Source: Undibacterium umbellatum
GTDB lineage: Bacteria > Pseudomonadota > Gammaproteobacteria > Burkholderiales > Burkholderiaceae_D
Assembly: GCF_014284125.1 (NCBI RefSeq)
Contig: NZ_JACOFX010000007.1
Coordinates: 186,001-250,000, forward strand
Reading direction: 5' to 3'
Length of the DNA stretch: 64,000 nt
Of the stretch, positions 1-7,493 are shown piece after piece; the first letter of the stretch is position 1; each line of letters begins with the position of its first letter. The translations under genes and the position numbers were made by a program. Below the pieces are notes generated by a model, which worked only from the letters and a program-made list of their open reading frames with translations, had not been told where the DNA came from and did not search any database.

Positions 1-296
1 TGACGCATGCACCTTCGACTTACAAGATACCCGCGATTTCTGATTGTCCTGAAGACTTCCGCGTCAGCCTCTTCAAGAACCGCAATGTGCAAGACAGCAT
101 ACACAGGTCCAAGGCCGTGGGTGAGCCGCCTTTGCTGTTGCCGTTTTCTGTTTTCTTTGCAATACGTGACGCGATTGCCAGCGTGGCAGATTACCGCTAC
201 AACCCGCCGCTGAATGCACCGGCAACCAGCGAAGCGATCTTGTCAGCCATCAATGGCGTAGAAGCAATGGCAGCATCATCCAGTCAGGAAAAGTGA
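1..296 (+). CDS. xdhB: Xanthine dehydrogenase large subunit, C-terminal end (partial)
   Basis: This is the end of the molybdopterin-binding subunit of xanthine dehydrogenase, which with XdhA oxidises hypoxanthine and xanthine to urate in the cytoplasm. About 97 residues lie in the window; the frame is open from base 3 to the stop at 294-296. The motif HRSKAVGEPPLLLP followed by FFAIRDAI and NPPLNAPATSEAIL is the conserved end of this subunit. The glutamate of AVGEPP corresponds to the catalytic base of molybdenum hydroxylases. The accessory gene xdhC begins 7 bases downstream, the usual xdhABC order, so the two are almost certainly cotranscribed. The 5' part is cut by the window edge, not by mutation. 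Confidence 0.93.
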   Translation, partial: THAPSTYKIPAISDCPEDFRVSLFKNRNVQDSIHRSKAVGEPPLLLPFSVFFAIRDAIASVADYRYNPPLNAPATSEAILSAINGVEAMAASSSQEK

Positions 297-303
297 GCCG
301 CAT

Positions 304-1422
304 ATGAAGCTTTGGTTAAACGCTATCGCCAGTCAGTCCATACCCAAGATATTGGTGACGGTTGCTACTGTCTTGGGTTCCGGCCCGCGTGAGCCGGGAG
401 CCAAAATGTTGGTCACGGCAGATGAATTGTTTGACACCATAGGTGGTGGCCATCTGGAAATGAAGGCGACAGAAATCTCTCGCAGCATGCTGGCCATGCC
501 GGAATCTGAGCTTGCCGCCCAGCGCCGCTATGAACGCTTCCCGCTAGGCCCCAGCCTGGGGCAGTGTTGCGGCGGTGTCGTACATCTGGCATTTGAACGT
601 GTGCAGGCTGATAGCCTGACTTATCTGAATTGCCTGAACCAGTGCTGGCGTCTGGGGCAGGATAGCTGGCGTTTGCTGGCGCTGGATAGTGCGCAAGCGC
701 CAACCCTGTGCGATGCCAATGGCACCCACCTGACAGGCCCGGCCTGGCCCACGGATTTGCCTGTGCAAATCGATACCAACACCCCATGCCAGGTCTTGAC
801 AGATACAGCAGGCCAGCGCTGGTTGCTCGATTCCTGCCTCGCCTATCGTGCCCACCTGATGCTGTTTGGAGCAGGCCATGTCGGTGCCGCCATAGCTCGT
901 GCCATGGCTGAGCTGCCTTGCCGTATCACCTGGGTGGATGAACGCGAAGACATGTTCCCTACCCGGCTGGCAGCGAATGTCACGGTAGAAGCGACAGATA
1001 CACCAGAAGCCCTGATTGCTAAAGCCGCTCCGGGCACGTCTTTCCTGGTGCTCACGCATAGCCACGCACTGGATCAAAAACTGTCTGAATATATCCTGCG
1101 TCTGCCGGATGTAGGCTGGTTTGGCCTCATCGGTTCGCAAACCAAGCGCGTGCAGTTTGAACGCCGCCTGCGTGAACGTGGCATACCGGCTACCCGTCTG
1201 AATGACATGGTGTGCCCCATAGGCCTGCCCGGCATACACGGCAAGCAACCGGCAGTGATTGCCGCCTCGGTCGTTGCCCAGCTTTTGCAAGTCTGGGAAG
1301 AACATGAAATCCATCAGCAAAAGGAACTCAGCCGCGTGCTTGCGCGTATAGGTGCTGATGTTTCTGCATCTAATAGAGAAAAACGAGCGCTAGATGAGTG
1401 TCACTCGCTGGCTAAGCGTTAA
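304..1422 (+). CDS. xdhC: Xanthine dehydrogenase accessory protein XdhC
   Basis: XdhC binds the molybdenum cofactor, helps its sulfuration and inserts it into the XdhB subunit. The 372-residue protein has the XdhC/CoxI N-terminal domain (SGPREPGAKMLV and DTIGGGHLE, residues about 25-55, and a GQCCGG motif near residue 82). A C-terminal Rossmann-type domain starts at LMLFGAGHVGAAIA (about residue 182) and includes GLIGSQTKR and GLPGIHGKQPAVIAASV. The ATG is 7 bases after the xdhB stop, and the bases GTGAG around that stop can serve as ribosome site. The length is slightly above the usual 280-350 residues because of a charged C-terminal tail. The last codons run into a hairpin at 1411-1444. Confidence 0.93.
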   Translation: MKLWLNAIASQSIPKILVTVATVLGSGPREPGAKMLVTADELFDTIGGGHLEMKATEISRSMLAMPESELAAQRRYERFPLGPSLGQCCGGVVHLAFERVQADSLTYLNCLNQCWRLGQDSWRLLALDSAQAPTLCDANGTHLTGPAWPTDLPVQIDTNTPCQVLTDTAGQRWLLDSCLAYRAHLMLFGAGHVGAAIARAMAELPCRITWVDEREDMFPTRLAANVTVEATDTPEALIAKAAPGTSFLVLTHSHALDQKLSEYILRLPDVGWFGLIGSQTKRVQFERRLRERGIPATRLNDMVCPIGLPGIHGKQPAVIAASVVAQLLQVWEEHEIHQQKELSRVLARIGADVSASNREKRALDECHSLAKR

Positions 1423-1444
1423 ACTCTCGCTGTTAGCGCTTAGC
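1411..1444 (+). repeat. Hairpin overlapping the xdhC stop codon
   Basis: An inverted repeat with 12-base arms (GCTAAGCGTTAA and TTAGCGCTTAGC, one G-T wobble) and a 10-base loop spans the xdhC stop. No T-run follows, so it is not a standard intrinsic terminator. It could stabilise the xdhBC 3' end or attenuate read-through into guaD. Confidence 0.5.
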
Positions 1445-1548
1445 ACCCGCCAGATCAATGCGAATGTGATGCCAGACCGGCTGACTTGATAAACAAGTTG
1501 TGGTCTGGCTTGATTGCGCCTGCAAGACAGAATTCAGAAAGACCACGT

Positions 1549-2877
1549 ATGAGTAATATTTCAAGTAACACCAATCTGCAAGCCTACCGCGCCAGCGTGC
1601 TGCATTTCCAGCAAGACCCTGCCTTTCATGAAAAGGCTTATGCCTGGCATGAAGATGGCCTGTTGATCGTTGAAGACGGCAGGATCGTCGCCGCAGGCGA
1701 GTATGCGCAATTGCATACCAGCTTGCCCGAAGGCATAGACGTCATCGATTACCGCGGCAAACTCATCGTGCCGGGTTTTATCGACACCCACATCCACTAC
1801 CCCCAGACTGACATGATCGCCTCGCCAGCGCCCGGTTTGCTGCCCTGGCTGGAGACTTATACCTTCCCGACCGAACGCCAGTTTGCTGATATCAACCACA
1901 GCGCACAAGTCGCGCATTTTTTCATTGATGAACTACTGCGCTGCGGCACCACGACGGCGATGGTGTATTGCACCGTGCATCCCGAATCAGTCGAAGCTTT
2001 TTTTGCCGAGAGTGAAGCACGCAATCTGCGCATGGTGGCAGGCAAGGTTTTGATGGACAGGAATTGCGCCGAATTTTTGCGCGACACTGCAGAAGGTGGC
2101 ATACGTGAGAGCGAAGAATTAATCAAGAAGTGGCATAAGCGTGGCCGCCAGTTGTATGCGATCACACCGCGTTTTGCACCTACCTCCAGTGATGCACAAA
2201 TGCAGCTCGCGGGTGAACTGGCACAGGCTTATCCCGATACCTTCCTGCAGACTCATGTCGCAGAAAACACCGATGAAGTGGCCTGGGTCAAATCACTCTA
2301 TCCCAAAGCACGCAGTTATCTTGATGTGTATGACCAGTACGGCATGCTGCGTCCGCGTGCCATGTACGGCCATTGCATCTGGCTGGATGATGCAGACCGT
2401 GCGCGCATGGCAGAAACGCAATCGGCAGTGGCGATGTGCCCGACTTCCAATTTTTTCCTCGGTAGTGGCCTGTTCAATTTTGAGCGTGCTGATGCCCAGC
2501 AAGTCAGCCTGTCACTGGCCACCGATGTCGGTGGCGGCACTTCATTCTCGATGTTGCGCACCATGAATGAAGCCTACAAGATGGCACGCCTGGGCGGCAC
2601 TTACTTGCCTGCCTTGCGCATGTTTTACCTGGCAACCTTGGGTGGCGCACGCAGCATGCAGCTTGAAGGCACAATAGGTAATTTCGGCAAGGATGCAGAA
2701 GCCGATTTCATCGTGCTCGACCCGCAAGCTACGCCTTTGTTGGCACGACGTACCAGCCATACTGAAAGCCTTGATGAATTGCTGTTTGCCCTTGCCTTGC
2801 TGGGTGATGACCGCACAGTAGCTGCCACGTATGCTGCAGGCAAACTGGTACATCAGCGACAAGCCGGGCATAACTGA
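1549..2877 (+). CDS. guaD: Guanine deaminase
   Basis: Guanine deaminase hydrolyses guanine to xanthine and ammonia, feeding the xanthine dehydrogenase encoded just upstream. The protein (442 residues from this start) belongs to the amidohydrolase superfamily. It has the metal-binding HxH in PGFIDTHIHYPQTDMI, then TTAMVYCTVHPES, the third histidine in QTHVAENTDE, and the aspartate in ATDVGGGTSFSML; YGHCIWL is also typical. The frame extends to an ATG at 1486, but the family N-terminus aligns better with the ATG at 1549 (MSNISSNTN), preceded by AGAAAGACC. Its place directly behind xdhBC makes a guanine-to-urate module. Confidence 0.94.
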   Translation: MSNISSNTNLQAYRASVLHFQQDPAFHEKAYAWHEDGLLIVEDGRIVAAGEYAQLHTSLPEGIDVIDYRGKLIVPGFIDTHIHYPQTDMIASPAPGLLPWLETYTFPTERQFADINHSAQVAHFFIDELLRCGTTTAMVYCTVHPESVEAFFAESEARNLRMVAGKVLMDRNCAEFLRDTAEGGIRESEELIKKWHKRGRQLYAITPRFAPTSSDAQMQLAGELAQAYPDTFLQTHVAENTDEVAWVKSLYPKARSYLDVYDQYGMLRPRAMYGHCIWLDDADRARMAETQSAVAMCPTSNFFLGSGLFNFERADAQQVSLSLATDVGGGTSFSMLRTMNEAYKMARLGGTYLPALRMFYLATLGGARSMQLEGTIGNFGKDAEADFIVLDPQATPLLARRTSHTESLDELLFALALLGDDRTVAATYAAGKLVHQRQAGHN

Positions 2878-2919
2878 TTTATGATGGTGGGTATTGTTCA
2901 GATCATCCGAGGAAAAGCC

Positions 2920-3108
2920 ATGCCTACCATCAATGTACAAATGTTTGAAGGCCGCACGCTGGAACAAAAACGTGCTTTCGTCAAAGCTGTTACCGAAGCC
3001 AGCGCCCAGACTCTGGGCTGTTCTGCGGACGCAGTTGATATCATCATTCAGGAAGTGAAACGTGAAGACTGGGCTTCTGGCGGGACTTTGTGGTCGGATA
3101 AGAAGTAA
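2920..3108 (+). CDS. 4-oxalocrotonate tautomerase family protein
   Basis: This is a 62-residue member of the tautomerase superfamily, whose N-terminal proline acts as the catalytic base after removal of methionine. The start at MPTINVQMF leaves Pro1 exposed, and a good ribosome site (CGAGGAAAAG) lies just upstream; the frame also extends 13 codons further up, but that would bury the proline. KREDWASGG near residue 50 holds the arginine expected in the active site. Size matches 4-OT subunits, which assemble as hexamers. The substrate is unknown. It follows guaD by 42 bases and could be cotranscribed with it, but no aromatic catabolism gene is nearby. Confidence 0.88.
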   Translation: MPTINVQMFEGRTLEQKRAFVKAVTEASAQTLGCSADAVDIIIQEVKREDWASGGTLWSDKK

Positions 3109-3110
3109 AC

Positions 3111-4133
3111 CTATTCCACTTTCAACTTGCCCTTGATAATGGCCTGACTCGCTTCACGCAGTTTTTGCAGCACAGGCCGTTGGCGCAAGATGTCGCAATC
3201 AGAATATGCCGCATCGGTGCTGATACCTGTCAGCGATACTGCGCCTTCTTTCAAGCCATAATCAATCCTGGTTGCAGTTGATCCAGCCAAGATAGCCGCG
3301 ACCGCCAGGCTGATGGCAGTATCACCGTGCACCTGCATATTGTCGATAACCCGGCCCGCAGTCCTGGGGCACTGGTTGACATAGCTGCCTATGGCCCGCG
3401 CTTTGCTATTGCCAGCCAACGCTTTGAACACCCCATTATTGCTGCTACCAGCGGCGGCATAAATCATATCCACACCATCCGCCAGCATGCTCTTGGCCAA
3501 CGCTTCAGCACGCGCTGCGTCATTGAAGGGCTGGCTACCTTCAATCCAGACGATATGGCTGAGGTCCGCATCCGGCCTGACTGACCTGGCACCGGCGATG
3601 AAGGCATCGACAGGCTTTTGTTTCAGCGCCGTCTTCACTGCACCGATGACACCTATCTTACCGCTGACTGATATCAGCGCCGCTTCCATGCCCGCCAGAT
3701 AACTGGCTTCGCTTTCACGAAAGCTGATGCAAAGCAGATTGGGAGGTGGATTGCTGATGCACTGTTCCAGCATCACGAAACGCACATGGGGCGCAGTACG
3801 CGGCACGGTATCGAGCAATTCCCTGAATTCATAGCCTATCATGACAATGATATTCGCCCCCAGCCGGATGGCATTTTCTAGCTGCTTTTGCCTGCCTGCA
3901 CGGTCAGCCTGACTGGCCAGCGTAGTGGCTTGCATCTGGTACATCTGCGCCGCCTGTTTGATGCCGTCACTACCTTGTTGCAGATAGGGGTCGTCGTTGT
4001 CAGGGACGGGGCGGACGTAGAAAATCTTTTGTGCTTCTGCGGCAAATGCTAGCCTGGCTGTAAAGCCAGTACTTGCAGCGATGAACAGCAGAATGGTACA
4101 GATGAATTTGTACTTGTCTATACAGACTCGCAT
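3111..4133 (-). CDS. BMP-family ABC transporter substrate-binding protein
   Basis: This is a periplasmic binding protein of the basic membrane protein (BMP/Med/PnrA) family, which typically captures nucleosides or purine-related solutes for an ABC importer. The 340-residue protein starts with a signal peptide (hydrophobic stretch ICTILLFIAAST, cleavage probably after AFAA). Family features include NIIVMIGYEF, SYLAGMEAAL, GKIGVIGAV, FIAGARS and GVDMIYAAAG. A GGAGG ribosome site precedes the start. No permease or ATPase genes sit next to it, so it is an orphan here. Its closeness to xdhC-guaD, with which it converges, suggests purine uptake, but that is inference. The two stop codons are only 2 bases from overlapping. 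Confidence 0.85.
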   Translation of the reverse strand: MRVCIDKYKFICTILLFIAASTGFTARLAFAAEAQKIFYVRPVPDNDDPYLQQGSDGIKQAAQMYQMQATTLASQADRAGRQKQLENAIRLGANIIVMIGYEFRELLDTVPRTAPHVRFVMLEQCISNPPPNLLCISFRESEASYLAGMEAALISVSGKIGVIGAVKTALKQKPVDAFIAGARSVRPDADLSHIVWIEGSQPFNDAARAEALAKSMLADGVDMIYAAAGSSNNGVFKALAGNSKARAIGSYVNQCPRTAGRVIDNMQVHGDTAISLAVAAILAGSTATRIDYGLKEGAVSLTGISTDAAYSDCDILRQRPVLQKLREASQAIIKGKLKVE

Positions 4134-4393
4134 GGTCGTCCTCCAGATATTGTTACTGCTGGCTTCGGGGTCAGCATGAGGTTTTATCTTGGAGGAAAAT
4201 ATTGGGAGATGAGATGGTTATGCGCAATAATGAATATGGTTTTTGGGGAATGCGTGAGAATAGGGCTTGTGCTAAATGCGAGTTTTTTCTTAGGTCGATT
4301 ACGGCGCTAGAATGTACGTATAAACTATCAGAAACCTGCAATTTAAGGGCTAAGAAGAAGATATTTTTTGTATGACGAATGTTAATTGGATTT

Positions 4394-4825
4394 ATGATGG
4401 ACTTGCAGTTACCCGATGCCGTGTATGCTGAAATTACCGAGCTATGCAAAAATGGCGAGTTACTCGCCAAAAACCATGAATATTTATCTGCAAAGCAGAA
4501 ATATACCTCCGCACTAAGACTTGTTCCCGAAAAACATCAGGATTGGGAGGCTGCTACATGGATATACGTTGCCATTGGGGATATGAATCTCAAGCTAGAT
4601 GATAGAGAGAAAGCTTTTAAGTGTTTTATCAATGCTGTTCAATGCCCAAAAGGATTGGGAAATCCATATATACATCTTCGCTTGGGACAACTCTATTTTG
4701 AACAGAATTATTTTGAAAAGTCGATTGATGAATTGACTAGGGCCTATATGGGAGGTGGGCTAGATATTTTTATGGAAGACGATCCGAAGTATTTAGAGTT
4801 CTTAGAGTCCAGGATAAATATATGA
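4394..4825 (+). CDS. TPR-like small protein, unknown function
   Basis: This protein of about 143 residues is predicted to be all-helical, with tetratricopeptide-like pairs: a helix pair near residues 15-45 (LLAKNHEYLSAKQKYTSAL), a second near 55-80 (DREKAFKCFINAV) and a third near 90-115 (LRLGQLYFEQNYFEKSIDEL). It ends in an acidic tail. There is no signal peptide. The reading is visibly richer in A and T than its neighbours, and codon use differs, which hints at recent acquisition. Similar lone TPR proteins accompany polymorphic-toxin immunity genes, and the convergent DUF5071 gene next door fits that, but no toxin gene is visible. The start could be the ATG at 4379; neither has a strong ribosome site. 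Confidence 0.7.
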   Translation: MMDLQLPDAVYAEITELCKNGELLAKNHEYLSAKQKYTSALRLVPEKHQDWEAATWIYVAIGDMNLKLDDREKAFKCFINAVQCPKGLGNPYIHLRLGQLYFEQNYFEKSIDELTRAYMGGGLDIFMEDDPKYLEFLESRINI

Positions 4826-4843
4826 TAATCGCCCCCATGCTAG

Positions 4844-5314
4844 TTATTCGGGCGAAGTCCTGGCTCTAAGCTCTTTGAGCTCAAGCAAAAACTCTTCATA
4901 CGCGCGTATCTTATTGTCGAGCATCCAGTCCATGGTTTTTCGTTCCCATATTCCGGCTGACGCGCCAATACGGGTCGCGACAATGCCATTTTCAGCCACG
5001 CACGCCAGTTGATAGAGTTCAGGCTCCAGTGCTCGGATGTGTTCTGGACTTAGCCTTTCCACGACGTATTGCAAGACCCAATATATCCACATGTCATCGT
5101 TAGAGCGCAGGATTTTCTTGATATGCGGGATGAGTGGATCTCCGACTGTGATGAGAAAGTCAGCAATCGGCATGGCGATGGGATAATTTATATCTTGTAG
5201 CCACATAAACAGGACTGCGAGCATGGGTTCTGCTGCTTTTGGACCAGCTGCAATGACGGCTAGTACTCTTTCATGGTCGTGACTGCTTCTCGGGTACAAA
5301 TCGCTGATAGACAT
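4844..5314 (-). CDS. DUF5071 domain protein
   Basis: The 156-residue protein fits the DUF5071 family: an N-terminal helical segment leads into LFMWLQDINYPIAMPIADFL (residues about 36-55), then GDPLIPHIKKIL, and DDMWIYWVLQYVV. These are the family's hallmark WLQDxNxPxA and W-YW-L patterns. The fold looks like HEAT/ARM-type helical repeats. No signal peptide is present, so it should act in the cytoplasm. The family's molecular role is not established; members often occur among immunity-like proteins beside toxin systems. A ribosome site (AAGG) precedes the ATG. It converges on the TPR-like gene with an 18-base gap. Confidence 0.8.
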   Translation of the reverse strand: MSISDLYPRSSHDHERVLAVIAAGPKAAEPMLAVLFMWLQDINYPIAMPIADFLITVGDPLIPHIKKILRSNDDMWIYWVLQYVVERLSPEHIRALEPELYQLACVAENGIVATRIGASAGIWERKTMDWMLDNKIRAYEEFLLELKELRARTSPE

Positions 5315-5454
5315 GCTGCAAGCCTTTTTGAAAAATCTTTGGATGGATCAGATCGAAGCTTCGCATATTTCCTGGCTTACGACAAAGCCGTAGCACTGGG
5401 TATCAAATTCATCAACGAGCCCAGGCAGCAGAAAATCCATTCGGTTGCAGGACT

Positions 5455-7119
5455 TTATTTGACCTTCGCCGCCTCTTGTTCCTGCAGCGTGCGCCACATG
5501 ACCTTGCCTGTCCCAGACTTGGGCAGGCTATCCACAAATTCCACAAACTTTGGCACCTTGTAAGCGGCCATTTTTTCATGGGCCCAGCTCATGATGTCTT
5601 CGGCAGTCACGTCGCTGCCAAGCTTTTTGACGATGACGGCTTTGACGGTTTCGCCGCGGTAGGCGTCGTGGGTGGCGATGATGCAGCACTCCTGGATTGC
5701 TGGGTGCTGGTACATCATGGATTCGACTTCGGCTGGCCAGACTTTGAAGCCGCTGGCGTTGATCATGCGTTTGAGGCGGTCGGTGAAGAAGAAGAAGCCT
5801 TCGGCATCCATGTAGCCGAGGTCGCCGGAGCGGAAGAATTTCTTGCCGTCGAGTTCGGCGAAAGAGTCGGCAGTTTTTTGCGGGTCATTCCAGTAACCCT
5901 GGAAGACTTGCGGGCCATGTATCCAGATTTCGCCGGTTTCACCCTGTTTGACTTCTTGCAGGGTGGTTGGATCAACGATGCGCGAGTCTACATTGAAGTA
6001 GGGCACGCCCAGGCATTGCTGCTTCATGCGTTGGGGTGGGTTAACGTGCGAGGCGGCCATGGTTTCTGACAAGCCATAACCTTCCATATACACCTGGCCA
6101 GACAGGTCCAGCAGCTTTTGGGCAATTGCAGCGGGCATGGCTGCGCCGCCACCGGATACTCGGGTCAGCCGGGAAATATCGTATTCTGCCAGGCGCGGGT
6201 TGGACAGGAAATCGATCATCATCGATGGCACCAGGGTCCAGTTGCTGACGGCATAACGGGTGATGAGTTGCCCGGCGGCGTCGCGGTCCCAGCGTGGCAG
6301 GATGACCAGGGTGCCGCCACAGTAAATCATGCTGTTCATGACGGACTGCATACCGGTCACATGAAAGAATGGCAGCACTGCCAGCGACACGTGATTGGCG
6401 ACTATGCTGCCGGACCAGGTGGGGCTGGCGACAGAATTGAAGATGACGGAGCGGTGGGTATGTATGCAGCCCTTGGGCTTGCCAGTGGTGCCTGAGGTAT
6501 AGGGCATGCAGGCCAGGTCTGCTGGCCCGGCCAGATGGGCTTGTGGCTGGTATCCGGCTGTTACCGCGGCTTGCCAGCTGCAGATGCCTGCCTGTTCCGG
6601 CACCTGGTGCTCAGCTTTGACAAAATCTGGGATGTTCAGGCTGGTAGCTGTGGTCAGATGGTCGGAGTAAGTGGCTACTATCGCATTTTGCAAGATGCTA
6701 TGACCTAGCAAGGGTTGCAGGCGTGAAAATATTTCCTGAGAGACCAGGGCAGTTTGGGCACCGCTGTCAGCGATGTAATGGCTCAATTCATCCGTCATCA
6801 GCATGGGATTGACGGGCACGACCATGGCATCAGCCCGCAGGATGGCATAAAAGCCGATGATGAATTGTGGGCAGTTTTGCATGTTCAGCAAGACGCGGTC
6901 GCCTCTTTGCACGCCACAGACTTGTTGCAGGTAGCCCGCCAGCGCCAGCACTTCTGCATGCAATTCGCTATAGGTGATAATGCTGTCATAGAAGATGATG
7001 GCTGCCTTGTCAGGGTAGCGCAGGGCGGACACTTGCAAATTGGTATAGACGCTGGCTTCAGGTACGATCAGTTCATGGGGCAAGCCTTGCGGCCAGTGGG
7101 CGTAGTGCAAAGTGTTCAT
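5455..7119 (-). CDS. AMP-forming fatty acyl-CoA ligase
   Basis: This enzyme activates a carboxylic acid with ATP to an acyl-adenylate and then transfers it to coenzyme A. The 554-residue length is typical of medium- or long-chain acyl-CoA synthetases. Motifs of the ANL superfamily are complete: P-loop YTSGTTGKPKG (207-217), MEGYGLSET, the hinge region FRSGDLGYMDAEG and DRLKRMINASGFKVWPAEVE, and the catalytic lysine in PKSGTGKVMWR near the C-terminus. GGAG lies 7 bases before the ATG. It stands alone, with no beta-oxidation genes nearby, so the exact chain length or an aryl substrate cannot be decided. The sequence style is closest to AlkK/FadD3-like medium-chain ligases (inference). Confidence 0.9.
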   Translation of the reverse strand: MNTLHYAHWPQGLPHELIVPEASVYTNLQVSALRYPDKAAIIFYDSIITYSELHAEVLALAGYLQQVCGVQRGDRVLLNMQNCPQFIIGFYAILRADAMVVPVNPMLMTDELSHYIADSGAQTALVSQEIFSRLQPLLGHSILQNAIVATYSDHLTTATSLNIPDFVKAEHQVPEQAGICSWQAAVTAGYQPQAHLAGPADLACMPYTSGTTGKPKGCIHTHRSVIFNSVASPTWSGSIVANHVSLAVLPFFHVTGMQSVMNSMIYCGGTLVILPRWDRDAAGQLITRYAVSNWTLVPSMMIDFLSNPRLAEYDISRLTRVSGGGAAMPAAIAQKLLDLSGQVYMEGYGLSETMAASHVNPPQRMKQQCLGVPYFNVDSRIVDPTTLQEVKQGETGEIWIHGPQVFQGYWNDPQKTADSFAELDGKKFFRSGDLGYMDAEGFFFFTDRLKRMINASGFKVWPAEVESMMYQHPAIQECCIIATHDAYRGETVKAVIVKKLGSDVTAEDIMSWAHEKMAAYKVPKFVEFVDSLPKSGTGKVMWRTLQEQEAAKVK

Positions 7120-7170
7120 CTACAGTCTCCTTTAGACGGACTTCCACAAAACCGCCCCAGCTGCGTTGTA

Positions 7171-7274
7171 AAGACAGTACTTTGTTAAGTATTGTCTTCG
7201 TCGCTACGGTGTAGTCGGGGTTTCAGACAACATGTTGTCTGCCGACGTAACGAACCTCCCTTTACGGGAGGTTC
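7171..7274. repeat. Cluster of three inverted repeats
   Basis: Within the 374-base gap between two divergent genes there are three consecutive dyads. The first is AAGACAGTAC / GTATTGTCTT (7171-7198, 10-base arms with one wobble). The second is a perfect 18-base palindrome CAGACAACATGTTGTCTG (7224-7241), itself flanked by GTCGG (7214) and CCGAC (7242). The third is GAACCTCCC / GGGAGGTTC (7252-7274) with a TTTAC loop. The third arm is GC-rich but no T-run follows on either strand. This may be a REP/BIME-like extragenic element or a double terminator/operator region. I saw no second copy in the window. The rest of the gap (7275-7493) is AT-rich and should hold the promoter of the lipoprotein gene. 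Confidence 0.6.
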
Positions 7275-7493
7275 CCCAAAGCGAGAGCCTTGCCGGGACA
7301 ATTTTGTGTAAGCCCTTATTAGATTTTATTAGAGTGCCATACCTAATTCATTTTTGCACGGTCGTTCGCAAAAAAAGCATATTTGTCAGAAACTTGAAAC
7401 ATTTTGTCAACACTTTATGCAAAGGTATTGAAAATGCTGACATGAAGCTACAATGGTAGGCATCCCTCTATTTTGTAAGTCATCGGAGTCAGC

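Noticed and set aside
544-1320. 258-codon open frame on the minus strand inside xdhC
   Set aside because: It lies opposite a clear xdhC gene and has no recognisable domain; it is a shadow of the real frame.
7232-7459. 75-codon frame in the inverted-repeat gap
   Set aside because: It reads through palindromes and has no ribosome site or domain.
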